Notes under the pieces: generated by a model
Told to the model about the DNA's origin: nothing
The model's database searches: none
What the model saw: the letters and a program-made list of their open reading frames with translations, nothing else
Program-made: the position numbers and the translations under genes
Assembly (NCBI RefSeq): GCF_029784135.1
Contig: NC_073746.1
Location: forward strand, 32,518,387 to 32,582,386
Direction: 5' to 3'
From: Toxorhynchites rutilus septentrionalis
Taxonomy: Eukaryota; Arthropoda; Insecta; Diptera; Culicidae
DNA: 64,000 nucleotides
Shown: piece after piece, positions 11,765 through 23,649 of the stretch
How the letters are laid out: each line of letters starts with the position of its first letter
Numbering within the stretch: the first letter of the stretch is position 1

Positions 11765-11825
11765 CATGCAGACAGCGCCCCCGGCAAACTATGAAAATGG
11801 CGCCCCAAAAAGTACCACTTTTGAC
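11765..11825. repeat. Fragment related to a hAT element end
   Basis: The stretch GACAGCGCCCCCGGCAAAC followed by ATGAAAATGGCGCCCC matches the left subterminal part of the hAT element at 39373-39430. It is a short orphan fragment with no second terminus nearby. Confidence 0.55.
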
Positions 11826-13173
11826 ATAGAATTACGTCTTTTGGGTACACTTCCTTCATCTATAAGTATTTTCTATCATAGGGACTTGAATCTACCAAGT
11901 TCATTCGCCTTTAGAAAGCGTATGCAAATATTGTGCTAGCAAAATTATTTGTGTTATCGAGAATACATAGTGTGGTCATCAGCTCGAGCACATTACAGTA
12001 CCTTAGGGAGTTTGTTTGTATGTTTGTGACTTTGTAACTTTGTTACTTTGTCTGTAGCGCTGTACCACATTAATAGAAATTTAACCCCCTTCCTGTTGAC
12101 CGTTTGATCTGAAATTTGGAACATATCTTTATCTCTGGTGTCATTATAAAACTGCGTATTCCATGATCTTGAAAATCTAAGATGGCGACCGCTACAAAAT
12201 GGCGGATTATGGACATATTTTCTCAAAATCCCATCAATATGGGTTTTCCCAAAACCCCATCAATATGTGTATCGAATAAAAGGGCTTGACCAGTAGAACC
12301 CAATTATTTATGAACAATGTAAATCCAAGATGGCGGCCGCAAAAAAAATGGTGAATTACACATTTTCTCAGAACCCCATCAATATGTATATCAAATGAAA
12401 GGGATTGACTACTAGAACACAGTTATTTATGAAAAATGCGAATCCAAAATGTCCGCCACCACATAATGGCGCCATATGTATTTTTTTTTCAAAACCTCAT
12501 CAATATGGGTATCAAAAGAAAGTTCTCGACTAGTAGAACATAGCAGATAATGAAAAATCCAATTCCAAGATGACCGTAGTCCCCATACAACTAATTACTT
12601 TTTAAATGGTTTCATTCAGCTTGACCCGTTTCTATGTATGTTTGAATGTTTGTAGGGTTGTCCCACACTAATAAAAGATTGACCCCGTTCCTGTAGACTG
12701 ATTGATCTCAAATTTGGAACATACATTTAATTCTACTGTCATTATAAAACTGTTTCTGTTGACTTATTGATCTGAATTTTGGAACATACATTAAATTCTA
12801 CTTTCATAATAAAACTGCGTATTCCATGACCTTGAAAAATTCAATTTGGCCGCCTAACTTTCTTCGGAGTATTTTGATGATATACTGTATTCTATTAGTC
12901 AAATCATTCTATTTGATACCAATATTGAGGAGATTGCAAACAATACATGATCGACCATTTTTTGGTGGTGACCTTTTCGAATTTATGTTGTTCATTGTGT
13001 AGAGTATTCTCCAAATCAAGCCATTCGGCCATTTTTTAGCGGCGGCCAAATTGAATTTTTCAAGCTGAATGGAACCATTAAAAAGTTATTGTTTATTTGG
13101 GAACTGCGGTCATATTGAATTTGAATTTTTCATTATCTACTGTGCTCTACCAGTCATGCCCTTTCATTTAATA

Positions 13174-14089
13174 CCGTCATCCGGGGGCAAATTGATCACC
13201 AGGGTATAATTGATCAAACGTAGTACGTAAAACAAATATGAATTTTCATATTTGTTTTACGTACATTATGCAATTCAATTATGAACTTTTTTAAACTGAC
13301 ATGTTCAATAATCATCTGAAGATTCTTTTTGTCAATGTCTCTCAACAAATCACTTATTAAATTGCAAGAAAATTAATTTTTTTTCTGAATAGTATTTTCG
13401 TTTATATTTTACCTATGGTAAAGAAACATATTTGCAACACATCAAAACAATATTTATAGATGCTCAACATATCAATTCACTTCTAGCCGATACTTGATGA
13501 GTTGAATAAGTAATCAAATACTTGTAATCACTATTCAAAAAAGTGAGAAAAAACTATTTTACAAAAAAGCACCACGAATTACCAGAACCGAATCCAAACA
13601 TGCGACATATCGAGCGTCTTGGTTTGTCGAAACTAACTCATTGGTGACCATTTCAAGGATTTTTGACCACATTAGAATAATCCAAATGGTCTCCGGATGA
13701 CCTGCAGATCAGTGTTTAAATCGAGTTATGAAAAGGCATGACACCACCTTTAGGTGGATTAAATCAAATTATTGTATCCTCAAACCTTTCAATTGTCATT
13801 TAAATGACCTTAGGAGAAGAAATAATTGATTTTCTTTACATTTTTGTGCATATGCCACTAGAAAGTCCCGGAAAACATAGATTGATCAATTTCACTACAT
13901 GTTGAAATTTTCCGCTAAAAATATTACAAATTAACGCTTAAGGATTTTTTTGAACAAAACATTCTGTTACGTTTTGTAGCCTTAGCACCAGTACTGATTT
14001 TAAAAATAATTGGGTATAAGTCTGACAAAAACATTCGGAAATATTCACATTTTTCTGAAAATAGTGATCAATTTGTCCCCGGTTTACGG
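13174..14089. mobile_element. 916 bp MITE with TA target duplication, nested
   Basis: Termini CCGTCATCCGGGGGCAAATT and the inverted CCGTAAACCGGGGACAAATT are flanked by TA at 13172-13173 and 14090-14091. The host foldback sequence (TTTCATTTGATACCCATATT elsewhere) resumes exactly after the right TA, so the insertion boundaries are well supported. It has no coding capacity. A perfect 20 bp hairpin lies at 13223-13264. Related in design to the element at 20094-21063. Confidence 0.85.
13223..13264. repeat. Perfect hairpin, 20 bp arms
   Basis: GTACGTAAAACAAATATGAA at 13223-13242 is followed by TT and its exact reverse complement at 13245-13264. The perfect match in an otherwise decayed element suggests recent formation or gene conversion. 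Confidence 0.9.
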
Positions 14090-14279
14090 TAGCCATATTG
14101 ATGGGGTTGTGAAAAAAATATATATGGTACCATCTTGTGATGGCGGCCATTTCGGGTTTACATTTTTCATAAATAACTTTGTTCTACTAGTCAAGTCCTT
14201 TCATTTGATATCCATATTGGTGGGGTTCTGAGAAAATATGTAATCGGCCATTTTGTAGTGGCCCCATCTTGGATTTCAT

Positions 14280-17200
14280 ATGACCAAAATCAATTTTCAT
14301 TCCAAAAATAACTACAACCAGAATAAATTTGAACTCAATATCTCAAAAAAACTTGTGTTTTATATAAAAAAAATTACAAGTCCTTAATTAAAGACCCGTA
14401 TTAAACCATGGAATTTCGCAACACAGAATCACTTAATTATTCAAGAATGTATATTTCAACATGTCTTAATTGTCATTTGTTAATCTATCTAACACGGTGT
14501 GCATTCTTCACCAATTCTACAGAAATAGACACCCCTATTCGTAAATATCCTGATTGCAACACTACACCAAACACACTTCCGCCATACTAAAACAGCAACG
14601 AAACGGTTCAGCCATTTTAATTCAATTCACTTTCGCTTCCAGCTCCCTTCCCTCCGCTTCCCCATCCTCACACCGACAAAAAAAACGGTCACAGTTTAAT
14701 TCCAGGGGTGAAAATTCAATCAAAAACAATTCGCTCCCAATCCTCTCATCAGGACTCGCTATGGAGCAAAGAGACGCCGAGACGAAGGGGACGCAAACAA
14801 CGTTCGTACATTGGAGTGCTTGCTCGTTATTTTCCAACCCCAATATGTATGTTGCAACAGCAGCAGCATGGTTCCAGAAACAAACGAGGGGAAAAACTGC
14901 CAACTCATAAGCGCGCCATTATACGAATTCCCTCAATTCACGGGTGGCGAGATATAGAAGAAACCGTTTAGGGATGGTTTTTCGTGTTTATTAGCCGCTC
15001 CGAAAGCTGTTAATGAATATAGGGGTGAAACGTGTTCCGGAGGATGACGCTCGGAAAAAAGGGAACGGGAAGCGAGTATGATTCGCAAATTTGTTACTGT
15101 TTGTTTGGTGGTGAGATAATGGAACAGGCAATTGTCAGCAGAATGCGAGGCAGAATTAATCAACTTGAATTGTTGCAATCGATGGCGGACTGGTTTTATG
15201 AAACAAATACGACGAATTTATTACATCGTTCGCTGGATCATAACAGTCTGATCTTCGGAGAAACGTATGTAATATTGGGGTCTAAACGACGAATCCTTCC
15301 CACAGCATCCTCTCTTCTTGCTTCTAGTGGACTATCAAATCGGCTCGAAATGCTGTCATCAATCTCCGCCTGCCCAAATAAGAGACCCAACCGGTGATGT
15401 CCACTGCGAGCAACCGTTGTGGACCACAACGTTGGTGGTCCTCTTGCCCGTCGGTCATCTTCTAAGGCGGGAAACACTTCCAAAGGTGGAAACGGTGTTC
15501 AGATACGAATAGTCTGATTAGAGCTTACGCATCATTGTTCGCCTCTGTGACAGTCCATTTTGGTTTTATTGTCCAGTGGAAGCCTCTGCGTTATTTCTCC
15601 GTTCTTTACTAGCCGACCGGCGGCAGTTTCCTTTTCCTACCATGTGAGCATTGACTTCCAACAGAGGGACCCCTCATAAAAGACATCATTAAGCAGAGGG
15701 AACACCGAGCTGGAATTCTATTATATAAAATGGGCATTTTGGATTGGTTGATTTTCTGTTGGTCATTCATTCCGACATTTTTTTCTCCTTTGTTTCGTGA
15801 AGATGGGAGAATATCTCCCGAAAAAAAGCAGTTATATGTACCTGATCTTGTCGTGTATATCGTCGAACTAATTATGTCTGCCCGAGAGATAAGAGGATCC
15901 AGAGGATCAGAATCACACCGGTCCGTTCATTATCCGTGAGTGGATAATGAAACATTTTCACTGAGAAAGCCGTTGCTCAAACGATATTATTCCAAAAGCA
16001 CGAAAGGGCGCGAGGTTGATCCTGATCGTCCCGCCAAGAGTGTAACCATTCGACATTTATTTGTTCGAATTTATGTTTCACAATTGTAAAGCATGATATG
16101 CTTTTCAGTGGAATTGTTTCTTCACTGTCGAGTCTTCACTAGCTGTGTGCGCCGTTTTATTATATATATTTTTGTGCTTTTCGATTCGTTAAATTGTTCG
16201 CATTTCGTGTTGTTGGTCGTGTTTCTTCTTTGTTCTGCTGTGTGTTTGCAGGATGTCTTTCGGGTCTTCCCGCGCGACCCAGTCTGGTTGCAACGAGCGA
16301 CGGGATAACACCGAGAGAAAAAACTGGCGATCGCTCTCGGATCGAGCTGTTATAATAATAACATAATAAAGCCCAGAGTCAGCGAGTCGTTTTGCACCCT
16401 TCTTTCGGAATGCATCGGTTTGTCGTCGCTACGGTGGAACACCCAATTGTGAACAGCGGTTTCGACTCGGCCTGTCTCACAGTCCATAAATGGTGAAAAA
16501 CCCTCGACGACTAGTAGTAGGACTCCAAATCGAAAGGGTTCAACCATTCGTGGTGGAAAATCTTCTTCCAGGTCGAAAGTTTTCGTTTCCCAAACGAGAT
16601 TGGTGTGATTTAGGAGTGTACAAAAAATTATATTATTATGCCGGGAAAAAAGAGGGATGCTGTTTGGCCGTATAAAAGGGGGAGACGAAACCGGCGGGGC
16701 AGGGGAAACATCGTCATGAACAAAATGAATAAACATGTAGATGGAAAACGTGAGAGATCATATCATTAGGGAAAGGAGGGAATGAGTCAGTTTTTGTGGT
16801 GTGCTCTTTCGCGAAGGTATTAACTAACAGCTTCCGAGGAGTCAGGCGTTCGATGGAATAAATTGAAAAATCACGCATGGATGGGTAGTGTTTAATTATG
16901 CATGTGTTTCATAAAGTAATACTCGTATTAATATTTTGGAGAACGAACTCTAATTTGGGATGCTGAAAGCAAATTTAGACATGGCGTTCGAATTCATTGT
17001 CAATCGGACCTCAATAACAATAATTCTCGTTAATTGGATATGAACTCTTAAAATAGTTCTTCTTGGTTTTAAACCTTTTTCATTATGTTTAATCACAGCA
17101 TATGACCATAAGTTTGTGGAATAACATTATTCAAAAATGGTTTTATTGATTGAATGTTCAAATTATTGCTGTTTTGAAACTTGATTCAAAATATTTTATC

Positions 17201-17408
17201 GTTCAAACTTTCCCTCCATGGGAGGACCAACAACCCTAAGGAATTTTAAGATAATGATGTGTTGAATTATAGAGGCTTTAAACTCAGAGAGCTGAATCGC
17301 CTCTAGGTAAATTTAAGAAAAAATAAAATATTATGCGATGTATAGTAGAATTGTAATATCTATTTTATTTGAAGATTATGTGCAAACACGTTGTGTTTTA
17401 TGTGAATA
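14280..17408. other. Mostly unique DNA, GC-richer core 14580-16860
   Basis: Several overlapping ORFs up to 128 codons occur on both strands (for example near 14554-15400 and 16350-16736), but none shows a domain, biased composition or a plausible gene structure. I see no repeats comparable to the flanks. Candidate regulatory or conserved non-coding DNA, unproven. Confidence 0.35.
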
Positions 17409-18727
17409 CTAGCTGATCCGGCAATCCTCGTCCCGCCCAAAATTTATTTTACGTTATCACATCCACGTTTTCTTACTAAGCGCACGTTCATGGGTCCAAT
17501 CGCAAAACTGTTCATTGATTGATCTTCTAATATACCCTTTAAAATTACCTTTCACTATAAAATTCCTAGCATTTCTACCAAAACTCGTCTTTATAATATT
17601 AGATTATTTTCAGACACAATTCTCTTTCAAGATTTTTCAACCACTTGCAAATAACATGTTTCTCCGTTACATGGAATAATACAGATACAGAAAATATGAT
17701 AGAATGATGACAGCCCTAAATCGGACAAATCCGTTCTCGAGTTTTGCTCTTATCAACACATACGGCGATCAATTTTTATTTATATAGATAGAAGATGCTA
17801 TAGGAGTGACTTTTATCACAATAAAATCCATCCATCCTCTTTGGAACAAAGATCAATTTCGTTAGCGCAAAGATCTAATGGACTAACAACGCTTGTCACT
17901 ATGCAATTGTAGAACACATGAGAATTGAAACATTTTTTGCCCCCTATAATATCCATATACCGAAATTGGTTCCATTTGCTTGATTAGTTCTTGAGTTATG
18001 CAGAAACTTATGCTTCATCTGTATGGTAACCCCCTCCTCCTTAGAGAGAGGGGAGAAGTGTTGATTCACCATGGAATCCACCACATGCCAAATTTGGCTC
18101 GATTCGCTTGATTAGTTCTCGAGTTATGCAGAAATATGTGTTTCATTTGTATGGCAGCCTCCCCTTAGAGAGGGGAGAGGACTGTCGATCCTCTATACAA
18201 TCTTTAATCGATTCCTAAAACCTCTATACGCCAAGTTTGATTCCATTTTCTTGATTAGTTCTTGAGTTATGCAAAAATGCTTCATTTGTATGGTAGCCCC
18301 CCATAGAGAGGGGGGGAAGTGTCTATTTCCCATAGACATGTTTTTTGCTCCCTAAAACCTTCACATGCCGAATTTGGCTCCATTTGCTTGATTATTTTTC
18401 AAGTTATGCAGAAATTTATGTTTAATTTGTATGGCAGCCACCCTTTAGAGAGGGGGGAGGAGTGTCTAACCACCAGAGAAACATTTATTACACCCCCAAA
18501 ACCTCCACTTGCCAAATTTGGTTTCGTTTGCTTCATTAATTATCGAATAATGCTGGAATTGGTGTTTCATTTGTATAGGAGCCCCCCTTAGACAGGAGGA
18601 GGGGTCTCGAACAATCATAAGAATCTTTCCCGACCCCAAAAACTCCTACATACCAATTTTCATGTTGATCGGTTCAGTAGTTTCAGAGGCCATAAGAATC
18701 AGATAGACAGACAGAAAGACAGAAATC

Positions 18728-18819
<92 letters not shown>

Positions 18820-18820
18820 T
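17409..18820 (+). repeat. Family-A dispersed repeat with ~130 bp tandem units
   Basis: Begins ACTAGCTGATCCGGC at 17409. From about 17960 it contains five degenerate tandem units of roughly 127-158 bp, each with variants of CTTGATTAGTTCTCGAGTTA and a C-run then GAGAGGGGGG. It ends with a GACAGACAGAAAGACAGAAA tail at about 18702-18724, then the (TA)n tract. The order and tail are what one expects of a dispersed transposon 3' region, but I see no coding part. Confidence 0.7.
18733..18818. repeat. (TA)43 microsatellite
   Basis: 86 bp of uninterrupted TA directly following the 3' end of a family-A repeat. The Tyr-Ile ORF across it is meaningless. Confidence 0.97.
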
Positions 18821-20093
18821 GACATCATTTTAGAAATTGTTCAGGTAAATAAAGATAGCGAGTGAGACTATCCGTTAAAGTGCAAACTATTTCTCGGACT
18901 TCACGCTCTATACCATCCATTATTTTGTATCACTACTTCATTCACCTTGGATAATGATGTACACCAGTTTTCTCAGCATTGCCCAGCATTTTGGTTAATT
19001 TAGCCGTCCTTTAGCTCACTTGTACGTTATTGTTTCATACCATTCCTGAGTCATTTTGTCGTTATAACAGTATCGAGGTCCGACCGAGACACTTATGGCT
19101 CTTTATTGATAGAAATAAGCATTACTGAAAACCTTATTTCTGATAAAGATTCTGATTTTTAGTTAAACTGTCAAAAAAATTTTGACATTCAAAAAACAAG
19201 AAGTTGGTTATATCTGTGATATAACATATTTTTCAGCTATTGAAATGATTTTTGGACCAATAAGTGACAATCATATAACTCGTTGACATTTTATCTTTCG
19301 AATGAAGTGATTATTATACCACTCCATTCAGCCGGTGAAGAGGTATTAACGTTCAAAACCTTGCAGTCCAGCGTCACTCTCGCTTTCGAAATTTAGAACT
19401 TACACCCCGGTACAGAAATGAAAGACGTAGTCCTACGTCTTAAAGTTATGCTACGTCAATATCGCCCGTGAACTCCTTCGCATGCCAATTAGATCGAAGA
19501 TACTTGGACTAAAATGTTGGCCGCCAACGCGGGGTAAATAAGCCAGCATGATCCTCGAGAGTAGCCAAACTTGTTTCTTGGAACAAACTCTATAATAGTT
19601 TCTCAGTTTTACAGATATATAGCCAATCTATTATATTTTGTAACTAGCTGACCCGGCAAACTGCGTCCTGTCCGCAATAGATATAAATCCATCCGAAATC
19701 GTATTATAAACGCGATCTATATTTGCGAACGATAATAGACAACGCCACTCTAATTCAAACTAGTAATTGACTAAAACACTTTTCAAATGCAATTGAATTC
19801 AATAGTTTCCCTTGGATTTCATGACCTTTAGTTTTTTTATTTTTAGATAATTAACCAAATTATTATTACAAGATATAAAAAATTCGTTAAATAAATAACT
19901 TTTCAATTTTATATGTTTTTCCAACTTCCCGAAGATTTTTATAACATTTTTGGTGTATAAACTTGGCGCAGACTAAACGCATCAAACCTAATACTGACTG
20001 TTCAAATCCGTTGTTCTATTCTCGAGTTAAGTCCTCATTATGATTACTTTATTAAGGACAGCAAATCATTTTTGTTTAAGATACACCGGGGCA
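18820..20093. other. No gene; dispersed-repeat relics
   Basis: Contains a diverged inverted relative (about 19100-19450) of 32160-32400, sharing GACGTAGGACTACGTC and the block ACACCCCGGTA. A family-A start lies at 19641-19760 (CTAGCTGACCCGGCAAACTG). No coding region seen. Confidence 0.45.
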
Positions 20094-21063
20094 TGTTGAA
20101 ACGGAAGCCATAACTTTTACTAGGAATGATGTATTGACGTGATATTTTTTCAGGAAACAGTACCTTTTAACTCACATTATGACAGTCATAACCATACTAT
20201 TGGAATGACTCAACGCAATCCGTGTCTTTGTTTACTTTTCGTCGTTTGTAAAATCAAAACAGAACTTTTTGTGCGCTGACTCAATCGGTCCGAATACACT
20301 GATTTTTATCGAAAAATATCTTCAGTGTGCACATCAGTGCTGGTCGTTATTTACCAGCAATTTCTGTATGAATAGAGGATGGTAAACCTAAAAAAATAAG
20401 AAACTTTTATTTCGTTCCTCAGTACGTTTTACATAATTTATAAATACACAGACATGAGATAATTTACCTTATCTCATGTCTGTGTATTTATAAATTATAA
20501 ATAAAATTATAAATGTTAATTTTTTAACTAAGAGTCGATCAAATATTTCGTAACGCAAATTTCTACTATTTCATATTCCCTTTTCCCTAGATAACAAGCA
20601 AAAAATGATGATTTGAATAAATCTGTTTAATCTTATTAGAATTTGTTCTTAAATCAGATTCCAAAAAGCATCCCCTCCTCCCTTCCTGAGTGCATTACGC
20701 AATATTTGACTATTTAAATGATCCCATAAAGCTCATTAGTGGCCGTTTTGGGTGGTTCCACTCTGACAAAAAAGCGCGTCCATTTTTGGTATTAGACTCC
20801 TCCCGCATATCTCACGTGGAAGGAAACCCCTTTTCCAATAGTTTATATCACATTCCTTCAATTTTGTACTTCATAAATCAATTTTCTATAGCTCGAGAAG
20901 CAAAACCGCACATCAAGTTTATGATGCATAAAAAAGATTTGAAATTTTATATTTTTCGATTGTTTCGATCTCTATTTTTTATCGAAAGGCATCTATCATA
21001 GTTTGTATTTGTTGCAAACAGCTTAAAATTTAGTGATTCCGTGAGTTTCCCCTTGCCTCGGTG
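20094..21063. mobile_element. 970 bp MITE with TA target duplication
   Basis: Left end CACCGGGGCATGTTGAAAC and inverted right end CACCGAGGCAAGGGGAAAC are flanked by TA at 20092-20093 and 21064-21065. No transposase. A near-perfect 29 bp hairpin lies inside. Size, TA duplication and internal hairpin parallel the element at 13174-14089. Confidence 0.8.
20433..20498. repeat. Perfect hairpin, 29 bp arms
   Basis: Arm 20433-20461 (containing TACACAGACATGAGATA) pairs exactly with 20470-20498 around an 8 nt loop. It could fold as a small-RNA-like hairpin if transcribed; there is no evidence that it is. Confidence 0.9.
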
Positions 21064-21771
21064 TACCTTATATAAATATATGACAGTTTCAGAATTCAAT
21101 TTCATTCAAACATCTTCAGATGTGATGGTAATAGTACCACGGAGCCTGCAAATAAATTGCATGTGTGAAATCGAAAATCAATTATATTAAATATTCTCTT
21201 TCAATTGAGGGGCTTAGAATGAAAGGGGTGTAAGTGAATTGATCGATTTCTCTACATCGACTCTCTGTTTTGGTCATAACTTAACTGCAAGTACATTCCG
21301 TACTGTATTTGGCAATGTGGTCAGAACCTCATCTATCGGACTCTATAGCAAACTTAAATTGGAACGTTTTTTCAGTTGAGTTATTAACTTCAGTTAATGA
21401 AGTACGTTACTAATTAGTGATACCGTTTTGACTCAAACTCCGAACACTTCGTTTCAAAAACTAAATTAACTGAACATCAATGTTGTTTCAATACCTACAA
21501 ATGTTGTTCTACGGAAGGATATACCCTAAAAAATATCGGGGTTTTCATTATCTCATACTTACCGAGCAAGCAAGCAGCTTAAGGATACCTTAAGGCGCTC
21601 GAAGTTTCGATTTATCGACCCTCGAAAATCTCTTGTTTTTCAAAAAAAAAAAATATATGTTCAAGACAAATGTTTTCACATTGCATGAAACGTCGAGATT
21701 TAGTGTCATCTCGAAATTATTATTTTTTTGTCAAAAATTCGACTCTCCGGGACTTTCGGAATACAGATCGG

Positions 21772-21806
21772 ACTCGATTATCCGGAGACTCGATTATCCG
21801 GAGTAT
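21772..21806. repeat. Two direct copies of GACTCGATTATCCGGA
   Basis: Tandem copies of this 16 bp unit lie next to the foldback copy at 21826. The sequence resembles termini of pogo/CENP-B-type transposons, so it may be a broken element end. Confidence 0.45.
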
Positions 21807-21825
21807 TTTATTTTCGTTTTTCGGA

Positions 21826-22951
21826 TCTAAGATGGCGGCCACTACAAAATGGCGGGTTACATATTTTCTCAGAACCCCATCAATATGGGTATCATATGAA
21901 ACATACATGACTAGTAGGATACAGTTATTTATGAAAAAGAAAAGAAAGTTAGATAAGAAATAAAAATTTAAAAAACATATTTTTTTGAATTGTTTTAATA
22001 TACTAATGATACAGATTATTTACAAAAAACTACAAAATAAAATAAGTAAAAAAAAACTTTTTAAGTTGAACGGTTTAATGTACTAAATGCTAGAAAATAA
22101 ATAGACAAGTAGCAGTTAGTAGTTATCACATCCGTTCCTTCATTAATCTAGGGCAATGATGAGACTAAAATAAAATCGTGGGGTATATGATGAAACAACT
22201 GACTGTGGATAATGAAAATCCAACGTTTATTTCTTACCTGGTTTTCTTCTGAATATTTTCATGTTGTACTGTATTCTATTAGTCAAATAATTTCATTTGA
22301 TACCAATGTTGAGGGGATTGTAAAAAATACATAGTCGACCATTTAGTAGCGGTGACCTTTTTGAATTTATGTTGTGTATCATGTTTCGTGTTCTCCAAGT
22401 CAAATCATTCAGCCATTTTTTAACGACGGTCAAATAATTTTTTTCAAGATAATGGAGTACCCAGTTTTATAATGAAAGTAGAATTAAATGTATGTTCCAA
22501 ATTTCAGATCAATCAGTCAACAGGAACGGGTTTAATTTTCTATTAATGTGGGACAACCCTACAAACATGTATGTTTGCATAGAAACAGGTCAAGCTGATA
22601 GAAACCATTTCAAAAAGTAATTAGTTGTTTGGGGACTACGGCCATCTTGGAATTGGATTTTTTATTATCTGCTGTGCTCTACTAGTCGAGAACTTTCTTT
22701 TGATACCCATATTGATGAGGTTTTTAAAAAAATATATATGGCACCATTTTGTGGTGACGACCATTTCGGATTTGCATTTTCATAAAAAATTGTGTTCTAC
22801 TGGTCAAGCCCTTTCATTCGATGCCCATATTGATGGGGTTTTGGGAAAACCCATATTGATGGGATTTTGAAAAAAAATGTACTTAATCGGCCATTTTTTA
22901 GCGGCCGCCATCTTGGATTTTCAAGATCATGGAATACGCAGTTTTATAAAC
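21826..22951. mobile_element. Foldback element family F, copy 2
   Basis: Left arm 21826-21940 with AAGATGGCGGCC units, an AT-rich core about 21940-22250, and a longer inverted right arm to 22951 ending ATGGAATACGCAGTTTTATAA. The core matches 47495-47830 (shared AGCAGTTA, then GATGAGACTAAAATAAAATC). No coding region. Confidence 0.75.
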
Positions 22952-23099
22952 GATTTTTCATGTGGGACTCCAAGCGAAATGTAGATTTACGCGATAAAAT
23001 ACCATATGCAAAATATTAGTTCAATGGGACTTCATTTTCTAGTGTCACAGACGTAAAATGTTGAGTTTTTTGAAAGCCGAAAAATCACCCAAGACTCAC

Positions 23100-23636
23100 T
23101 CGCTGTGTGACCGGCATGAACATTTGAGTATGATCCGCATTGTTAACAATTAAATCGTAGACAAAGAGGATAAGTCATTAAAAAAATATTTAAACATTTT
23201 TTTTGTGTATATTTTCTTATCAGTAAACATCTCATTGCTAGACGTTTTTTTCCCTTAATATTTAGCGTATCAATTCTATAAATAATGTTCAGGCTAATTC
23301 TTATACCGTTTAAATAATTATCCTTGAGTTTAAAAATCCCACTCGTGAAAAACTTTGTCTACTAAACAATATGCGTAGAAAATGTTTTTTTTATTCTAGC
23401 GTGATTATTTTAACGTCATAAGCATTTTAGCCTGAACATTATTTATAAATTGAAGCTTCAAATATTTAAAAAAAAAAATGTCGAAGAATGAGATGTTTAC
23501 TAATGAGGCATTATGAAGAAAATATACACTAAAAACACAATTAAATAAATTGTTTATGACCTATCCCTTTTGTACATGATTTAATTGTTAACAATGCGGA
23601 TCATACTCAAACGTTCTTGTCAGTCACTCAGCGAGC
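23100..23636. mobile_element. Hairpin (foldback) MITE
   Basis: Terminal ~57 bp inverted repeats (23101-23157 and 23579-23635) share GAGTATGATCCGCATTGTTA. Pairing continues through most of the element with small bulges, for example ATAAATAATGTTCAGGCTAA (23278) and its complement near 23440. No ORF. Target duplication not resolved. Confidence 0.82.
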
Positions 23637-23649
23637 TATTCCGCTACAC

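Larger units (their letters stand above)
12060..14275. mobile_element. Foldback element family F, copy 1
   Basis: A large inverted-repeat element. The left arm (about 12060-12590) consists of ~115 bp degenerate units, each with a variant of AAGATGGCGGCC, ATGGCGGATTACATATTTTC and CCCATCAATATGGGTATC. The right arm (about 12890-14275) carries the same units in reverse orientation. A 916 bp MITE is nested at 13174-14089. There is no transposase. Copies occur at 21826-22951 and 46030-47830. Confidence 0.75.

Noticed and set aside
14554..16736. Cluster of 60-128 codon ORFs as a host gene
   Set aside because: Overlapping on both strands, no domain, no splice-consistent structure; explained by higher GC and fewer stops.
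17960..18680. CRISPR array or satellite centromere repeat
   Set aside because: Degenerate ~130 bp units without regular spacers, in a eukaryotic dispersed repeat.
18646..18828. 60-codon ORF of alternating Tyr-Ile
   Set aside because: Translation of the (TA)43 microsatellite.
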